DNA of 64,000 nt. Source: Christiangramia crocea (GTDB lineage Bacteria > Bacteroidota > Bacteroidia > Flavobacteriales > Flavobacteriaceae). Both the position numbers and the translations under genes were made by a program. The stretch covers positions 186,001 through 250,000 of the forward strand of contig NZ_JAJSON010000016.1 in assembly GCF_022410465.1 (NCBI RefSeq), written 5' to 3'. Position 1 is the first letter of the stretch, and the number at the start of each line of letters is the position of its first letter. Positions 1-8,055 of this stretch are shown here, one piece after another. Under the pieces are notes generated by a model that worked only from the letters and a program-made list of their open reading frames with translations, was not told the DNA's origin and searched no databases.

Positions 1-848
1 GTAACTATAGCCAGCTTCTTCATTCCCTGATTTCCGAATCTCTCTATGGTACGGTCTGTATAAGGTTTCAGCCATGGATCGAAACCCAGTCGGGACTGAA
101 ATGAAACGCTATAAGTATTGGGTTTCAAACCAAGATATTCAGCGGTTAATTTTGTGGTCTCAAAACACTGATGACGGTAACAGAACTGATGTGCAGTAGA
201 AGGAGACTGGCAACAGGAACCATCTATCTTACAATGGGAATTGGTCACATCACTTTTGCGAATATGCCTTTCAGGAACGCCATGATAAGAAAAAAGAAGA
301 TGCTCATAGTCAACATCCTTCAGACTTTCAGCTATGCTATTTCCAAGGGTCCTTATATAATCCGGATGGTTATAAAATGCTGGGACCGTTGTAAAGCTCA
401 TTCCCGGGAAATGCTTTTGGCGAAGTTCTTCGGCGAGTACAAGAATGGTTTCGGTAGTGGCCATTGCAAATTGAGGATAGAGAGGAAAAAGCAACACCTC
501 ATCTACTCCTTTATCATGTAGTTCCTGCAAACCTTGAAGGATACCTGGCTTACCATAGCGCATCGCCAGGGAAATCGGCACGGCGGTATGCTCATCGATC
601 TTGGATTGAAGTCTTTCTGAAAGTACTATAAGTGGCGAACCTTCTTTCCACCAGATCTTTTCATAAGCCTCAGCTGATTTCTTTGGCCTGGTATTAAGAA
701 TGATCCCTTTCACCAGCAGTGTTCGGGCCCAATAAGGAACATCTATCACCCGTTCGTCCATTAGAAATTCACCAAGATATCTCTTTACATCTTTGGGGTC
801 GGTACTATCTGGAGAACCCAGATTAACCAGCAGCACACCTTTACTCAT
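1..848 (-). CDS. hemH: Ferrochelatase, 3' end cut by window edge
   Basis: Inserts Fe2+ into protoporphyrin IX, the last step of haem synthesis. I translated the minus strand from the ATG at 848; 282 codons stay open to the window edge, so the C-terminus is missing. The N-terminus reads MSKGVLLVNLGSPDS as in the family, and the metal-site motif FSYHGVPERH with His189 is intact. The PWLKPYTD motif follows near residue 259. Between His189 and the next conserved block is a cysteine-rich insert (Cys206, 212, 213, 223, 228) that E. coli HemH lacks; it could bind a [2Fe-2S] cluster. It lies downstream of ThuA-like and AraC genes on the same strand but has its own -7 box at 868-875. Identity is very secure; the cluster is inference. 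Confidence 0.95.
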   Translation of the reverse strand, partial: MSKGVLLVNLGSPDSTDPKDVKRYLGEFLMDERVIDVPYWARTLLVKGIILNTRPKKSAEAYEKIWWKEGSPLIVLSERLQSKIDEHTAVPISLAMRYGKPGILQGLQELHDKGVDEVLLFPLYPQFAMATTETILVLAEELRQKHFPGMSFTTVPAFYNHPDYIRTLGNSIAESLKDVDYEHLLFSYHGVPERHIRKSDVTNSHCKIDGSCCQSPSTAHQFCYRHQCFETTKLTAEYLGLKPNTYSVSFQSRLGFDPWLKPYTDRTIERFGNQGMKKLAIV

Positions 849-867
849 AAATTGTTCTTTTTCGGTC

Positions 868-900
868 CAAAATTAATATTCTGATCAAATCTGCCCACAA
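868..900 (-). promoter_or_regulatory. Bacteroidetes-type promoter of hemH
   Basis: Read on the minus strand, TAATTTTG at 875-868 fits the -7 consensus TAnnTTTG, and a TTG at 900-898 lies 22 bases upstream, within the spacing known for Flavobacterium. It ends 19 bases before the hemH ATG. This suggests hemH can be transcribed independently of the genes before it. Confidence 0.55.
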
Positions 901-940
901 GTTTCTTATCGGAGTTTTCTATGGTTTGATAAAATCCCGT

Positions 941-1648
941 CTAATCAAAGAGGGTGAATCTTATGCAGCGTCTTAAATGCTCGAGAAATTCAGGATCAGA
1001 ATAGGATTCAATAGTATGACCTCCACCTGTGTAGATAGATTTACCACCTCCCGTATAATTCTGAAACCAGGCAATGGGATGATGATCTCCATTCTCACCA
1101 CCTTCATAGGTATTCTCATCAAGGGTCATTAGCACTTTAAGGTCGGGCCTGATATCATAATAATTGTACCACTCATCTGTACGGGTCCATTTTTCCGGTA
1201 AATGGTTCACCGTTATATGATCTGGCATTATCACATTGACCATCGCAGTCTGAATCTCTGGATGTCCTTTAAAATAAGCACCTACAAGTTTGCCATACCA
1301 GGCCCAGTCAAATTCTGTATCGGCCGCAGCGTGTATTCCGAAGAAATTTCCCCCGTTGTCCATATAATTCTGAAAAGCCACCTCTTCATCGGTATTGAGA
1401 ATATCCCCGCTAGTGTTTAAAAAAATGACCAGGTCTATATCACTAAGGTCATTTTCAGTAAAGAACCTGCTATCCCTGCTTACCACGGTAGTAAAGTCGT
1501 TCTCGTTCCCAAGCTCCTGGATGGCCTGTATTCCTGTCTCAATAGACTTATGCCTGTATCCTTCGGTCTCATGGAAAATAAGTACTTTTTTTTGGGCATA
1601 AATAGTATTACTTATAATTAAAAAGGCAATTGCTATAATAAATCTCAT
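941..1648 (-). CDS. ThuA-like domain protein, exported
   Basis: A 235-residue protein made almost entirely of a ThuA-like (class I glutamine-amidotransferase-like) domain. I start it at the ATG at 1648, which gives a clean signal peptide (MRFIIAIAFLIISNTIYAQ, cut near residue 19); the longer frame to 1720 would lack one. Typical ThuA segments are visible: KKVLIFHETEGYRH, the FLNTSGDIL strand, GGNFFGIHAAADTE, and the DEWYNY segment. ThuA proteins are linked to sugar or glycoside metabolism, but the biochemical role is not settled. It starts 10 bases after the AraC stop, so both are probably one transcript. Its place between a regulator and hemH is odd, since it has no known haem role. Family call is firm; function unknown. 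Confidence 0.85.
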   Translation of the reverse strand: MRFIIAIAFLIISNTIYAQKKVLIFHETEGYRHKSIETGIQAIQELGNENDFTTVVSRDSRFFTENDLSDIDLVIFLNTSGDILNTDEEVAFQNYMDNGGNFFGIHAAADTEFDWAWYGKLVGAYFKGHPEIQTAMVNVIMPDHITVNHLPEKWTRTDEWYNYYDIRPDLKVLMTLDENTYEGGENGDHHPIAWFQNYTGGGKSIYTGGGHTIESYSDPEFLEHLRRCIRFTLFD

Positions 1649-1658
1649 AGAATAGATA

Positions 1659-2549
1659 TTAGTTGACTGATAGGGTATATTTTTTGGGAGTCGTACCAAA
1701 TTTTTTCTTGAAACCTGCAATGAAATGGCTGGCCGTACTGTAACCCACTTTCAGGCCTACTTCATTTACATTGTATTCCCCGGATTCCAGTAATTTCCTT
1801 GCATATTCCATCTTATAATCAAATAGAAAACTATAGACAGAATCGCCATATATCTGCTTAAAGCCTTCCTTCAGTTTTTTAAGGCTCAGTCCTATTTCAT
1901 CTGAAAGTTCCTGTAATGATGGGGGTTCGGCCATTCTGGAGATCACAATATCCTTGGCTCGTCTAATCTTTTTGATATTTTCTTCATCACTAAGAAAAGG
2001 ACACTGTTCAAGATCGGGGTTTTCAGCTTTATTAAAGTAAAGACTTAAAAGTTCATAGGCTTTGGCTCTAAAATAGAGATTTTTAATACTGGGCGTTAGA
2101 TTGAAGTTCATTATCTGGTTCATTACCACTGCCATAGACGGGGAGACAGGAGCATCCTTGTAATACTTCTTATCCCTGTTATCCTCACTGAGGAAGGTGA
2201 TATAATCAGCCTCCTGAGAAAAAAGAGCATGAAATTTTTTAATGGATATCACCAGCGATATAAGCCATGATTCGCCTTTCAAAGAAACATTCAGGGGCAG
2301 GTCCCGTTGGGGGTTATAAAGGAGCAGCGAATTCTCTTCCTCTAATGGTAATTCATATGAGCCATTATTAAAAAGGAACTTGCTAAAACCTTTCACATTA
2401 AAGTGAAACTGAATGAAACTATTATCTATTTCCCTGGTCATTAGCTTGGTTTCTGTAGTGTCATTCTGAAATCTCAAAATGAAAAAACCATCCTCTATTT
2501 TTATTTCCTCAGAGATACTTACAGCGTTATTTTTTAAGTGCTCATCCAT
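1659..2549 (-). CDS. AraC-family transcription regulator
   Basis: A 296-residue regulator. The C-terminal 100 residues form a two-helix-turn-helix AraC domain: the first HTH includes SLQELSDEIGLSLKKLKEGF and the second VNEVGLKVGYSTASHFIAGF, ending in the usual FGTTPKKYT. The N-terminal 190 residues do not match a sensor domain I recognise; they carry no signal peptide or membrane segment. The gene is divergent from hemA, with about 200 bases between the two starts, and is followed closely by the ThuA-like gene. The arrangement suggests it controls the haem genes, itself, or both; the effector is unknown. A near-perfect palindrome in the shared intergenic region is a possible site. Confidence 0.9.
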   Translation of the reverse strand: MDEHLKNNAVSISEEIKIEDGFFILRFQNDTTETKLMTREIDNSFIQFHFNVKGFSKFLFNNGSYELPLEEENSLLLYNPQRDLPLNVSLKGESWLISLVISIKKFHALFSQEADYITFLSEDNRDKKYYKDAPVSPSMAVVMNQIMNFNLTPSIKNLYFRAKAYELLSLYFNKAENPDLEQCPFLSDEENIKKIRRAKDIVISRMAEPPSLQELSDEIGLSLKKLKEGFKQIYGDSVYSFLFDYKMEYARKLLESGEYNVNEVGLKVGYSTASHFIAGFKKKFGTTPKKYTLSVN

Positions 2550-2615
2550 GGGACAAGGTTTGATTTTATTTAGAATGAATCTAAACTAATAATATGAAAC
2601 ATGGTGTATTTACTA

Positions 2616-2623
2616 CAAAAATA
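2616..2623 (-). promoter_or_regulatory. -7 box upstream of the AraC gene
   Basis: On the minus strand this reads TATTTTTG, an exact match to TAnnTTTG. It lies 66 bases before the AraC start. No TTG was found at the expected -33 distance, so the call rests on the -7 box alone. Confidence 0.4.
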
Positions 2624-2653
2624 GGGTATTTTGGGATCTTTACTCTTTTTTTC

Positions 2654-2667
2654 ATGATATTTATCAT
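2654..2667. promoter_or_regulatory. Palindrome in the AraC/hemA divergent region, possible operator
   Basis: ATGATA-TT-TATCAT is a perfect 6-2-6 inverted repeat. It lies between the two divergent -7 boxes, about 50 bases upstream of the hemA box, a reasonable place for a regulator. AT-rich DNA makes chance palindromes common, so this is only a candidate. Confidence 0.3.
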
Positions 2668-2718
2668 ATATCGACATATTTAGTGCTTCCAGCGTTACTT
2701 TTTAACTTTTCGTTATAT

Positions 2719-2726
2719 TACATTTG
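2719..2726 (+). promoter_or_regulatory. -7 box of the haem operon
   Basis: TACATTTG matches TAnnTTTG exactly and ends 24 bases before the ATG at 2751. It overlaps the TTG at 2724 that would be the other possible hemA start, which argues for the ATG. No clear TTG is present at -33. Confidence 0.5.
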
Positions 2727-2750
2727 CTGCCGTATCATCTAAATCGGTAC

Positions 2751-4007
2751 ATGGAAGATTATCATATTTCTAGAGGAAAGCATTTTTATACGATTGGTTT
2801 AAGTTATAAAAAGGCCGATGCTGAAATTCGGGGTCATTTTAGTCTGGATGAAGAATCCAAGCTTCGACTCCTTAAGCAGGCAAAAGATGAAGGCATCGAC
2901 GGCATTCTTGTAACATCAACCTGTAATCGTACAGAGATATACGGATTCGCACAACACCCGTTTCAGCTTATAAAGTTACTTTGTGAGCATACTCATGGGA
3001 CCGTTGAGGAATTCGAAAAGGTGGCCTATGTCTATAAGAACAAGCAGGCAATTTCTCATATTTTTAAGGTTGGAACCGGTCTGGATAGCCAGATACTGGG
3101 AGATTTTGAGATTATCAGTCAGTTAAAGATAGCCTTTGTCAGATCCAAAAAGCTTGGCCTTGTAAATGCATTTTTCGAAAGGCTTGTTAACGCTGTTATA
3201 CAAGCCAGCAAAAGAATCAAGAATGAAACAGAGATCTCAAGCGGAGCCACTTCGGTATCCTTCGCTTCCGTTCAATACATTCTGAATAATATCGAAAATG
3301 TTTCAGAAAAGAACATTCTGCTTTTCGGAACGGGGAAAATAGGACGTAATACCTGTGAAAATCTCGTAAAACATACCAGAAACAATCACATCACCCTGAT
3401 AAACCGCACCAAGGATAAGGCCGAAAAGATCGCTGGAAAATTCAATCTTATAGTAAAAGATTATGCAGATCTTCAGGCAGAGATCCGGAACAGTGATATT
3501 CTTATTGTTGCTACCGGTGCCCAGAATCCTACAATTTCAAAGGAACTTATATACCCAAAGAAAGAACTACTTGTCCTGGACCTTTCCATTCCAAAGAATG
3601 TTTCAGACGATGTTCAGGAATTGGATAACGTAAAACTTATACATCTGGATCATCTTTCCCAGATGACAGATGAGACCCTTGAAAGACGAAAACAGTTTAT
3701 TCCACAGGCAAAAGCTATTATCGACGAGGTTGAAAATGATTTCAACCAGTGGCTGGAGACCAGAAAATTCGCTCCAACCATCAAGGCCTTAAAGAAAAAG
3801 CTGAAAATGATGAAAGATGCCGAACTGGATTTTCAGCGTAAGAAAATTTCAGATTTCAATGATGAACAGGCCGAGATCGTTAGCAACCGGATCATTCAGA
3901 AGATCATGAAACATTTTGCAAATCATCTTAAAGAAGATTCTGAAACTACCGATGAGAGCCTGGAACTTATTCAGAAGGTATTTCATCTAGAAGAGCTTAG
4001 AAAATGA
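2751..4007 (+). CDS. hemA: Glutamyl-tRNA reductase
   Basis: Reduces glutamyl-tRNA(Glu) to glutamate-1-semialdehyde with NADPH, the first committed step of the C5 haem route. From the ATG at 2751 it is 418 residues, the normal length. The catalytic cysteine is Cys58 in STCNRTEIYG; GLDSQILGDFEI follows near 110, then the NADPH Rossmann motif LFGTGKIGRN and the C-terminal helical dimerisation domain. The frame can be extended to a TTG at 2724, but that codon lies inside the promoter -7 box, so I prefer the ATG. It overlaps hemC by 4 bases (ATGA), so translation is probably coupled. The next enzyme of the route, HemL, is not in this window. Confidence 0.97.
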   Translation: MEDYHISRGKHFYTIGLSYKKADAEIRGHFSLDEESKLRLLKQAKDEGIDGILVTSTCNRTEIYGFAQHPFQLIKLLCEHTHGTVEEFEKVAYVYKNKQAISHIFKVGTGLDSQILGDFEIISQLKIAFVRSKKLGLVNAFFERLVNAVIQASKRIKNETEISSGATSVSFASVQYILNNIENVSEKNILLFGTGKIGRNTCENLVKHTRNNHITLINRTKDKAEKIAGKFNLIVKDYADLQAEIRNSDILIVATGAQNPTISKELIYPKKELLVLDLSIPKNVSDDVQELDNVKLIHLDHLSQMTDETLERRKQFIPQAKAIIDEVENDFNQWLETRKFAPTIKALKKKLKMMKDAELDFQRKKISDFNDEQAEIVSNRIIQKIMKHFANHLKEDSETTDESLELIQKVFHLEELRK

Positions 4008-4921
4008 GCAACACCATCAGAATTGGCACCCGCGACAGCGAATTAGCTCTTTGGCAGGCCAAAACTGTTCAACATGCACTGGAAATTACCGGACATAAGA
4101 CCGAGCTAGTTCCGGTAAAATCTACAGGCGATCTTAATCTTGATCAACCGCTATACGAAATGGGCATTACGGGGATTTTCACCAAAACCCTGGATGTCGC
4201 TATGATCAAAGGTGAAGTTGATATTGCAGTTCACTCCATGAAGGATGTTCCAACAGCACTCCCAAAAGGGATTGTGGAAGGCGCCGTTATGAAACGTGCC
4301 AGCACAAAGGACATTCTAATTCATAAAGGTGTTGATTTCCTGGATTCTCAAAGTGGAACAATTGCCACCGGAAGCCTGCGCCGAAAAGCGCAATGGCTGC
4401 ATAAATATCCGGAACACGAGGTGGTTGACCTTCGCGGAAATGTAAATACCCGCATGAAAAAACTGAAGGAAAGCGACTGGAATGGGGCAATCTTTGCCGC
4501 CGCCGGACTGGAAAGAATAGAAATAAAGCCGGAAAATTTCATCGATCTTAACTGGATGATCCCCGCCCCTGCACAGGGAGCCATGCTTGTTGTAGCCATG
4601 GAAAATGATGACTATTGCCGCAAAGCGCTTTCAGCGCTAAACCATGAAGCATCACAGATCTGCGTTCATATAGAAAGGGATTTCCTTAAAGTTCTTGAGG
4701 GTGGGTGTACCGCTCCAATAGGAGCTCTTGCCAGAATTATTAAGGATCATGTTCATTTTAAAGGAGTTCTTTTCAGCATTGATGGGCAACAAAAGATAGA
4801 AGTTGAAGAATCTTTACCCCTAGAAAACTCAAAAAATATGGGTAGGCAGTGCGCCCTTGAAATTCTCGAGAATGGCGGAAAAGAACTGATGAAAAAGATC
4901 AAATCGGTTCTAAATAATTGA
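4004..4921 (+). CDS. hemC: Hydroxymethylbilane synthase (porphobilinogen deaminase)
   Basis: Joins four porphobilinogen molecules into hydroxymethylbilane. At 305 residues it has the family length. The dipyrromethane cofactor cysteine is Cys235 in LEGGCTAPIGA; HSMKD (77-81) with the catalytic Asp81 and the arginine-rich segments GSLRRKAQ and DLRGNVNTR that bind the growing chain are all present. It overlaps the end of hemA by 4 bases and is followed 3 bases later by hemD, so the three form a tight translational unit. Confidence 0.97.
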   Translation: MSNTIRIGTRDSELALWQAKTVQHALEITGHKTELVPVKSTGDLNLDQPLYEMGITGIFTKTLDVAMIKGEVDIAVHSMKDVPTALPKGIVEGAVMKRASTKDILIHKGVDFLDSQSGTIATGSLRRKAQWLHKYPEHEVVDLRGNVNTRMKKLKESDWNGAIFAAAGLERIEIKPENFIDLNWMIPAPAQGAMLVVAMENDDYCRKALSALNHEASQICVHIERDFLKVLEGGCTAPIGALARIIKDHVHFKGVLFSIDGQQKIEVEESLPLENSKNMGRQCALEILENGGKELMKKIKSVLNN

Positions 4922-4924
4922 TCG

Positions 4925-5572
4925 ATGCCTACAGTGCTTTCCACAAAAAAACTAGCTCCAAACCAAAAGGAACTGCTTCTCAATGCCGGGATAGGCCTGG
5001 TAGAATATAATGCGATCCAGATCCAATTCACACATTTGGAATTACCTTCAAAAAAGGTCGAAAATGCGATATTCACCAGCAGGAATGCAGTGAAAGCTAT
5101 TCTGGAAAAAGACCTTAAAATCGAAAATAACTTTTGTGTTGGAGATAAAACTGCTGCTCTTTTAGAGAAAAACGGATATCATATTACTGAAAAGGCTCAA
5201 AATTCGGAGAAACTGGCTCAGAAACTGGTTGAATTTTATCAGACCAGGCAATTTCATTTTTTCTGTGGTAATAAAAGAAGGGACGAATTACCCACCATAT
5301 TGAAAGAACACAATGTGGATTTTTCAGAAATAAAAGTCTATAAAACTAGTTTAAATTTGAGGAAATTCGAGTCTGATTTTGACGGGATCCTGTTTTTTAG
5401 TCCGAGTGCGGTAAAGAGTTTCACAAACAAGAATAAGATTAAAAGTCCTGTATTCTGTATAGGGCCTACCACGGCTGAAGAAGCAGCAAAACATACCAAA
5501 AAAATTATCGTAGCTTCCCATCCCGGGATCGAAAATGTGATTGCCAGGCTTGTGGCATTTTTCAAAAATTAA
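4925..5572 (+). CDS. hemD: Uroporphyrinogen-III synthase
   Basis: Closes hydroxymethylbilane into uroporphyrinogen III with inversion of ring D. The family diverges strongly, so the call rests on length (215 residues), the two-domain alternation, the segments AIFTSRNAVKAI and DGILFFSPSAVKSF, the C-terminal CIGPTTAEEA, and above all its place directly after hemC and before hemE. These short segments are the family's best conserved parts. Nothing unusual is seen. Confidence 0.92.
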   Translation: MPTVLSTKKLAPNQKELLLNAGIGLVEYNAIQIQFTHLELPSKKVENAIFTSRNAVKAILEKDLKIENNFCVGDKTAALLEKNGYHITEKAQNSEKLAQKLVEFYQTRQFHFFCGNKRRDELPTILKEHNVDFSEIKVYKTSLNLRKFESDFDGILFFSPSAVKSFTNKNKIKSPVFCIGPTTAEEAAKHTKKIIVASHPGIENVIARLVAFFKN

Positions 5573-5602
5573 TACAATCATCAGCACAGCTGAATAAAAT
5601 AT

Positions 5603-6631
5603 ATGCAAATGATAAAAAACGATCTGTTACTTAAAGCATTGAAAGGAGAGAGCGTGGAACGTCCACCAGTATGGATGATGAGACAGGCAGGAAGATATTT
5701 GCCAGATTTCATGAAGTTGAAGGAAAAATACGATTTCTTCACCCGCTGCCGAACTCCGGAACTTGCCACGGAGATCACGGTGATGCCCATAAGGCAGATT
5801 GGTACAGATGCTGCCATCCTTTTCAGCGATATCCTGGTAGTACCACAGGCAATGCAGGTTGAAATAGAAATGAAACCCGGTGTTGGACCATGGGTTCCTA
5901 ACCCGATAAACACTCCTGAAAAGGTAGATAGCGTTATAGTACCGGATGTAAAGGAAGAACTGGATTATGTTTTTGAAGCTATTAAACTTACAAAGCAGGA
6001 GCTGAATGATGAAGTTCCACTGATTGGTTTTGCAGGTTCTCCATGGACCATACTATGCTACCTGGTACAGGGACAGGGTTCAAAAAATTTTGATAAGGCC
6101 AAGAGGTTCTGTTTTATGGAGCCCATTGCAGCCCACAGATTGCTTCAGAAAATAACCGATACCACAATCGCTTATCTAAAGGAAAAGGTGAAGGCAGGTG
6201 TTGATGCCGTACAGCTTTTCGATTCATGGGGTGGACTTCTGGAACCAAAAGATTACCAGGAATTCTCATGGCAATATATGCAGCAGATCATCAATGCTCT
6301 TAAAGACGAGATTCCTGTGATCGCTTATGGGAAAGGCTGCTGGTTTGCCCTTAAAGAGATGTCTCAGAGTGGAGCATCTGCATTGGGAGTAGACTGGACA
6401 TGCGATGCCAGGAATGCAAGGTACCTAAGTGGCGGGCAGATCACGCTTCAGGGTAATTTTGATCCTGCCAGATTATATTCAAAACCTGTGGAAATAAAAC
6501 ATATGGTGCATGATATGATCAACGCCTTTGGAAAAGACAGGTACATAGCAAATCTTGGTCACGGCATCCTTCCGGATATTCCTGTAGATAACGCAAGAGC
6601 ATTTGTAGATGCTGTTAAAGAATACAGGTAA
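5603..6631 (+). CDS. hemE: Uroporphyrinogen decarboxylase
   Basis: Removes four carboxyl groups from uroporphyrinogen III to give coproporphyrinogen III. It is 342 residues, with the N-terminal signature [13 protein letters not shown] (22-34), the [11 protein letters not shown] segment with its catalytic aspartate, GFAGSPWT and the C-terminal [10 protein letters not shown] second ATG lies 2 codons in (5609) and could equally be the start. The stop codon TAA shares its last base with the ATG of the next gene (TAATG), a typical coupling arrangement. Confidence 0.97.
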   Translation: MQMIKNDLLLKALKGESVERPPVWMMRQAGRYLPDFMKLKEKYDFFTRCRTPELATEITVMPIRQIGTDAAILFSDILVVPQAMQVEIEMKPGVGPWVPNPINTPEKVDSVIVPDVKEELDYVFEAIKLTKQELNDEVPLIGFAGSPWTILCYLVQGQGSKNFDKAKRFCFMEPIAAHRLLQKITDTTIAYLKEKVKAGVDAVQLFDSWGGLLEPKDYQEFSWQYMQQIINALKDEIPVIAYGKGCWFALKEMSQSGASALGVDWTCDARNARYLSGGQITLQGNFDPARLYSKPVEIKHMVHDMINAFGKDRYIANLGHGILPDIPVDNARAFVDAVKEYR

Positions 6632-7110
6632 TGCTTATCAGGTCGAAACTTTCAAGCATGGGTTTTCGGCAAATCTGGGTGCTGATAAAGGTGTTTATCA
6701 CAAAACCTTTTTTGGTTATTCCAACTTATAAAGCAACTAAGCAAACCATAATAATTTGCAATAAAAAATTCGGAAAGGAACATCATAAAAATACCAGGGC
6801 CAATGCCTTCAGACATGCGCTCTGGAATTTCCTTTTATGCAGAAAATGTTTTGAAGTTTTAAAATCTGTGAACAGTGCAGCGAACTGGAGCGAGAAAGTA
6901 ACCAATCTGCATGAATTGCTTTCCCCGAATGCTGATATTGCCAGAATAATGGACCTTCATAATAATTTTATTGGCCGTAATTTGTTTATAAAGGAGCCGG
7001 AACTCGATATAATTGAAAAACTGGAATATATGATGGGCAAAGCAGTAAAAGCCCGTTCTGTTGAAGATATCAAAGAAGCCGGTAATAGTTTAGTGTATAT
7101 AGAAGACTGA
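6631..7110 (+). CDS. Unknown protein inside the haem operon (DUF6973-like)
   Basis: A 159-residue protein that overlaps the hemE stop by one base and ends 11 bases before hemF, so it is co-transcribed and probably co-translated with the haem genes. The most striking motif is RANAFRHALWNFLLCRK near residues 54-70, resembling the DAFRHAYW motif I associate with DUF6973. It is basic at the N-terminus (MLIRSKLSS...) and has a hydrophobic stretch near 15-33 (IWVLIKVFITKPFLVIP) that might touch a membrane. Later segments, LHNNFIGRN and a helical C-terminus, fit a small helical domain. No catalytic role is known to me. Reality as a gene is well supported by tight spacing and a full-length frame; the family label is from memory. 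Confidence 0.75.
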   Translation: MLIRSKLSSMGFRQIWVLIKVFITKPFLVIPTYKATKQTIIICNKKFGKEHHKNTRANAFRHALWNFLLCRKCFEVLKSVNSAANWSEKVTNLHELLSPNADIARIMDLHNNFIGRNLFIKEPELDIIEKLEYMMGKAVKARSVEDIKEAGNSLVYIED

Positions 7111-7121
7111 AATTTGAAACA

Positions 7122-8024
7122 ATGAAAGAAAGATTTTACAGATATATTGAAAGCCTTCAGGATAAAATCACCTCGAAACTTGAGGAAATAGACGGAAAGG
7201 CAAAATTTCAGGAAGACATCTGGAGACGTGAAGAAGGCGGTGGCGGCCGAACAAGGGTGATCGAAGATGGGGCGGTATTTGAAAAGGGCGGTGTAAATAT
7301 CTCAGCGGTTCACGGTCCGCTGGCACCTGCAATGCAAAAATATTTCAATGTGGGCGATGTAGACTTTTTCGCCTGCGGGCTGAGTCTCGTGATCCATCCA
7401 AGGAATCCAATGGTCCCTACAGTCCATGCCAACTGGAGATATTTTGAAATGTATGATAAAACCGGTAAGGTAATAGATCAGTGGTTTGGTGGGGGTCAGG
7501 ATCTCACCCCTTACTATCTATTTGAGGAAGATACCAGGCATTTTCACAAAGTGTGTAAGAAAGCCTGCGACCCTCATGGCTTTTCATTGTATTCAGACTA
7601 CAAGAAAAAGTGTGATGAGTATTTCTGGAATGCACACAGAGATGAGGCCAGGGGCATTGGAGGCTTGTTCTTTGACTACCTGAAAGAAGACAGCCACATG
7701 AAAATCGAGAATTGGTTTGATTTTGTGACCGAAGTTGGTGATTCCTTCCTTGAAGCCTACGTCCCAATAGTTGAAAAAAGGAAAGATCTGGATTATACTA
7801 AAGAGAACCGCAACTGGCAGGAAATAAGGAGAGGCCGGTATGTGGAATTCAACCTTGTTCACGATAAAGGCACCCTTTTCGGATTGAAGACCAACGGAAG
7901 GATTGAAAGCATACTCATGAGTCTGCCACCGCATGTTCAGTGGAGATATGATCATCATCCCGAGCCGGGAAGCGATGAGGAAAAACTTTTAAAAGTGCTT
8001 GAAAAACCTGTAGATTGGATTTAA
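7122..8024 (+). CDS. hemF: Oxygen-dependent coproporphyrinogen III oxidase
   Basis: Oxidatively decarboxylates two propionates of coproporphyrinogen III using O2. It is 300 residues and carries the family blocks WRREEGGGGRTRVI, NVGDVDFFACGLS, VPTVHANWRYFE, WFGGGQDLTPYY and GRYVEFNLVHDKGT. Because this is the O2-requiring type, the operon as arranged serves aerobic growth; an anaerobic HemN would have to lie elsewhere. The protoporphyrinogen oxidase needed next (HemG/HemJ/HemY) is not in the window. Confidence 0.97.
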   Translation: MKERFYRYIESLQDKITSKLEEIDGKAKFQEDIWRREEGGGGRTRVIEDGAVFEKGGVNISAVHGPLAPAMQKYFNVGDVDFFACGLSLVIHPRNPMVPTVHANWRYFEMYDKTGKVIDQWFGGGQDLTPYYLFEEDTRHFHKVCKKACDPHGFSLYSDYKKKCDEYFWNAHRDEARGIGGLFFDYLKEDSHMKIENWFDFVTEVGDSFLEAYVPIVEKRKDLDYTKENRNWQEIRRGRYVEFNLVHDKGTLFGLKTNGRIESILMSLPPHVQWRYDHHPEPGSDEEKLLKVLEKPVDWI

Positions 8025-8052
8025 ATTGACAATTGATAACTGATAATTGAAA
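8025..8052 (+). repeat. Four tandem 7-base repeats between hemF and hemB
   Basis: Four adjoining heptamers follow the hemF stop codon directly: ATTGACA, ATTGATA, ACTGATA, ATTGAAA (pattern AYTGANA). They fill almost the whole hemF-hemB gap and end 3 bases before the hemB ATG. A tract like this can change length by slippage. Confidence 0.7.
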
Positions 8053-8055
8053 AAT

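Noticed and set aside
171-521. Plus-strand open frame of 116 codons starting at an ATG
   Set aside because: It lies entirely antisense to hemH, whose minus-strand frame is full of family motifs; the plus-strand product has no recognisable feature.
2724-2750. TTG start adding 9 residues to HemA
   Set aside because: The TTG overlaps the consensus -7 box at 2719-2726, so transcription would begin after it; the ATG at 2751 gives the normal N-terminus.
8047-8055. TTG start adding 3 residues to HemB
   Set aside because: It lies within the tandem heptamer tract and the ATG at 8056 starts the conserved MYPLRRNRRLR sequence.
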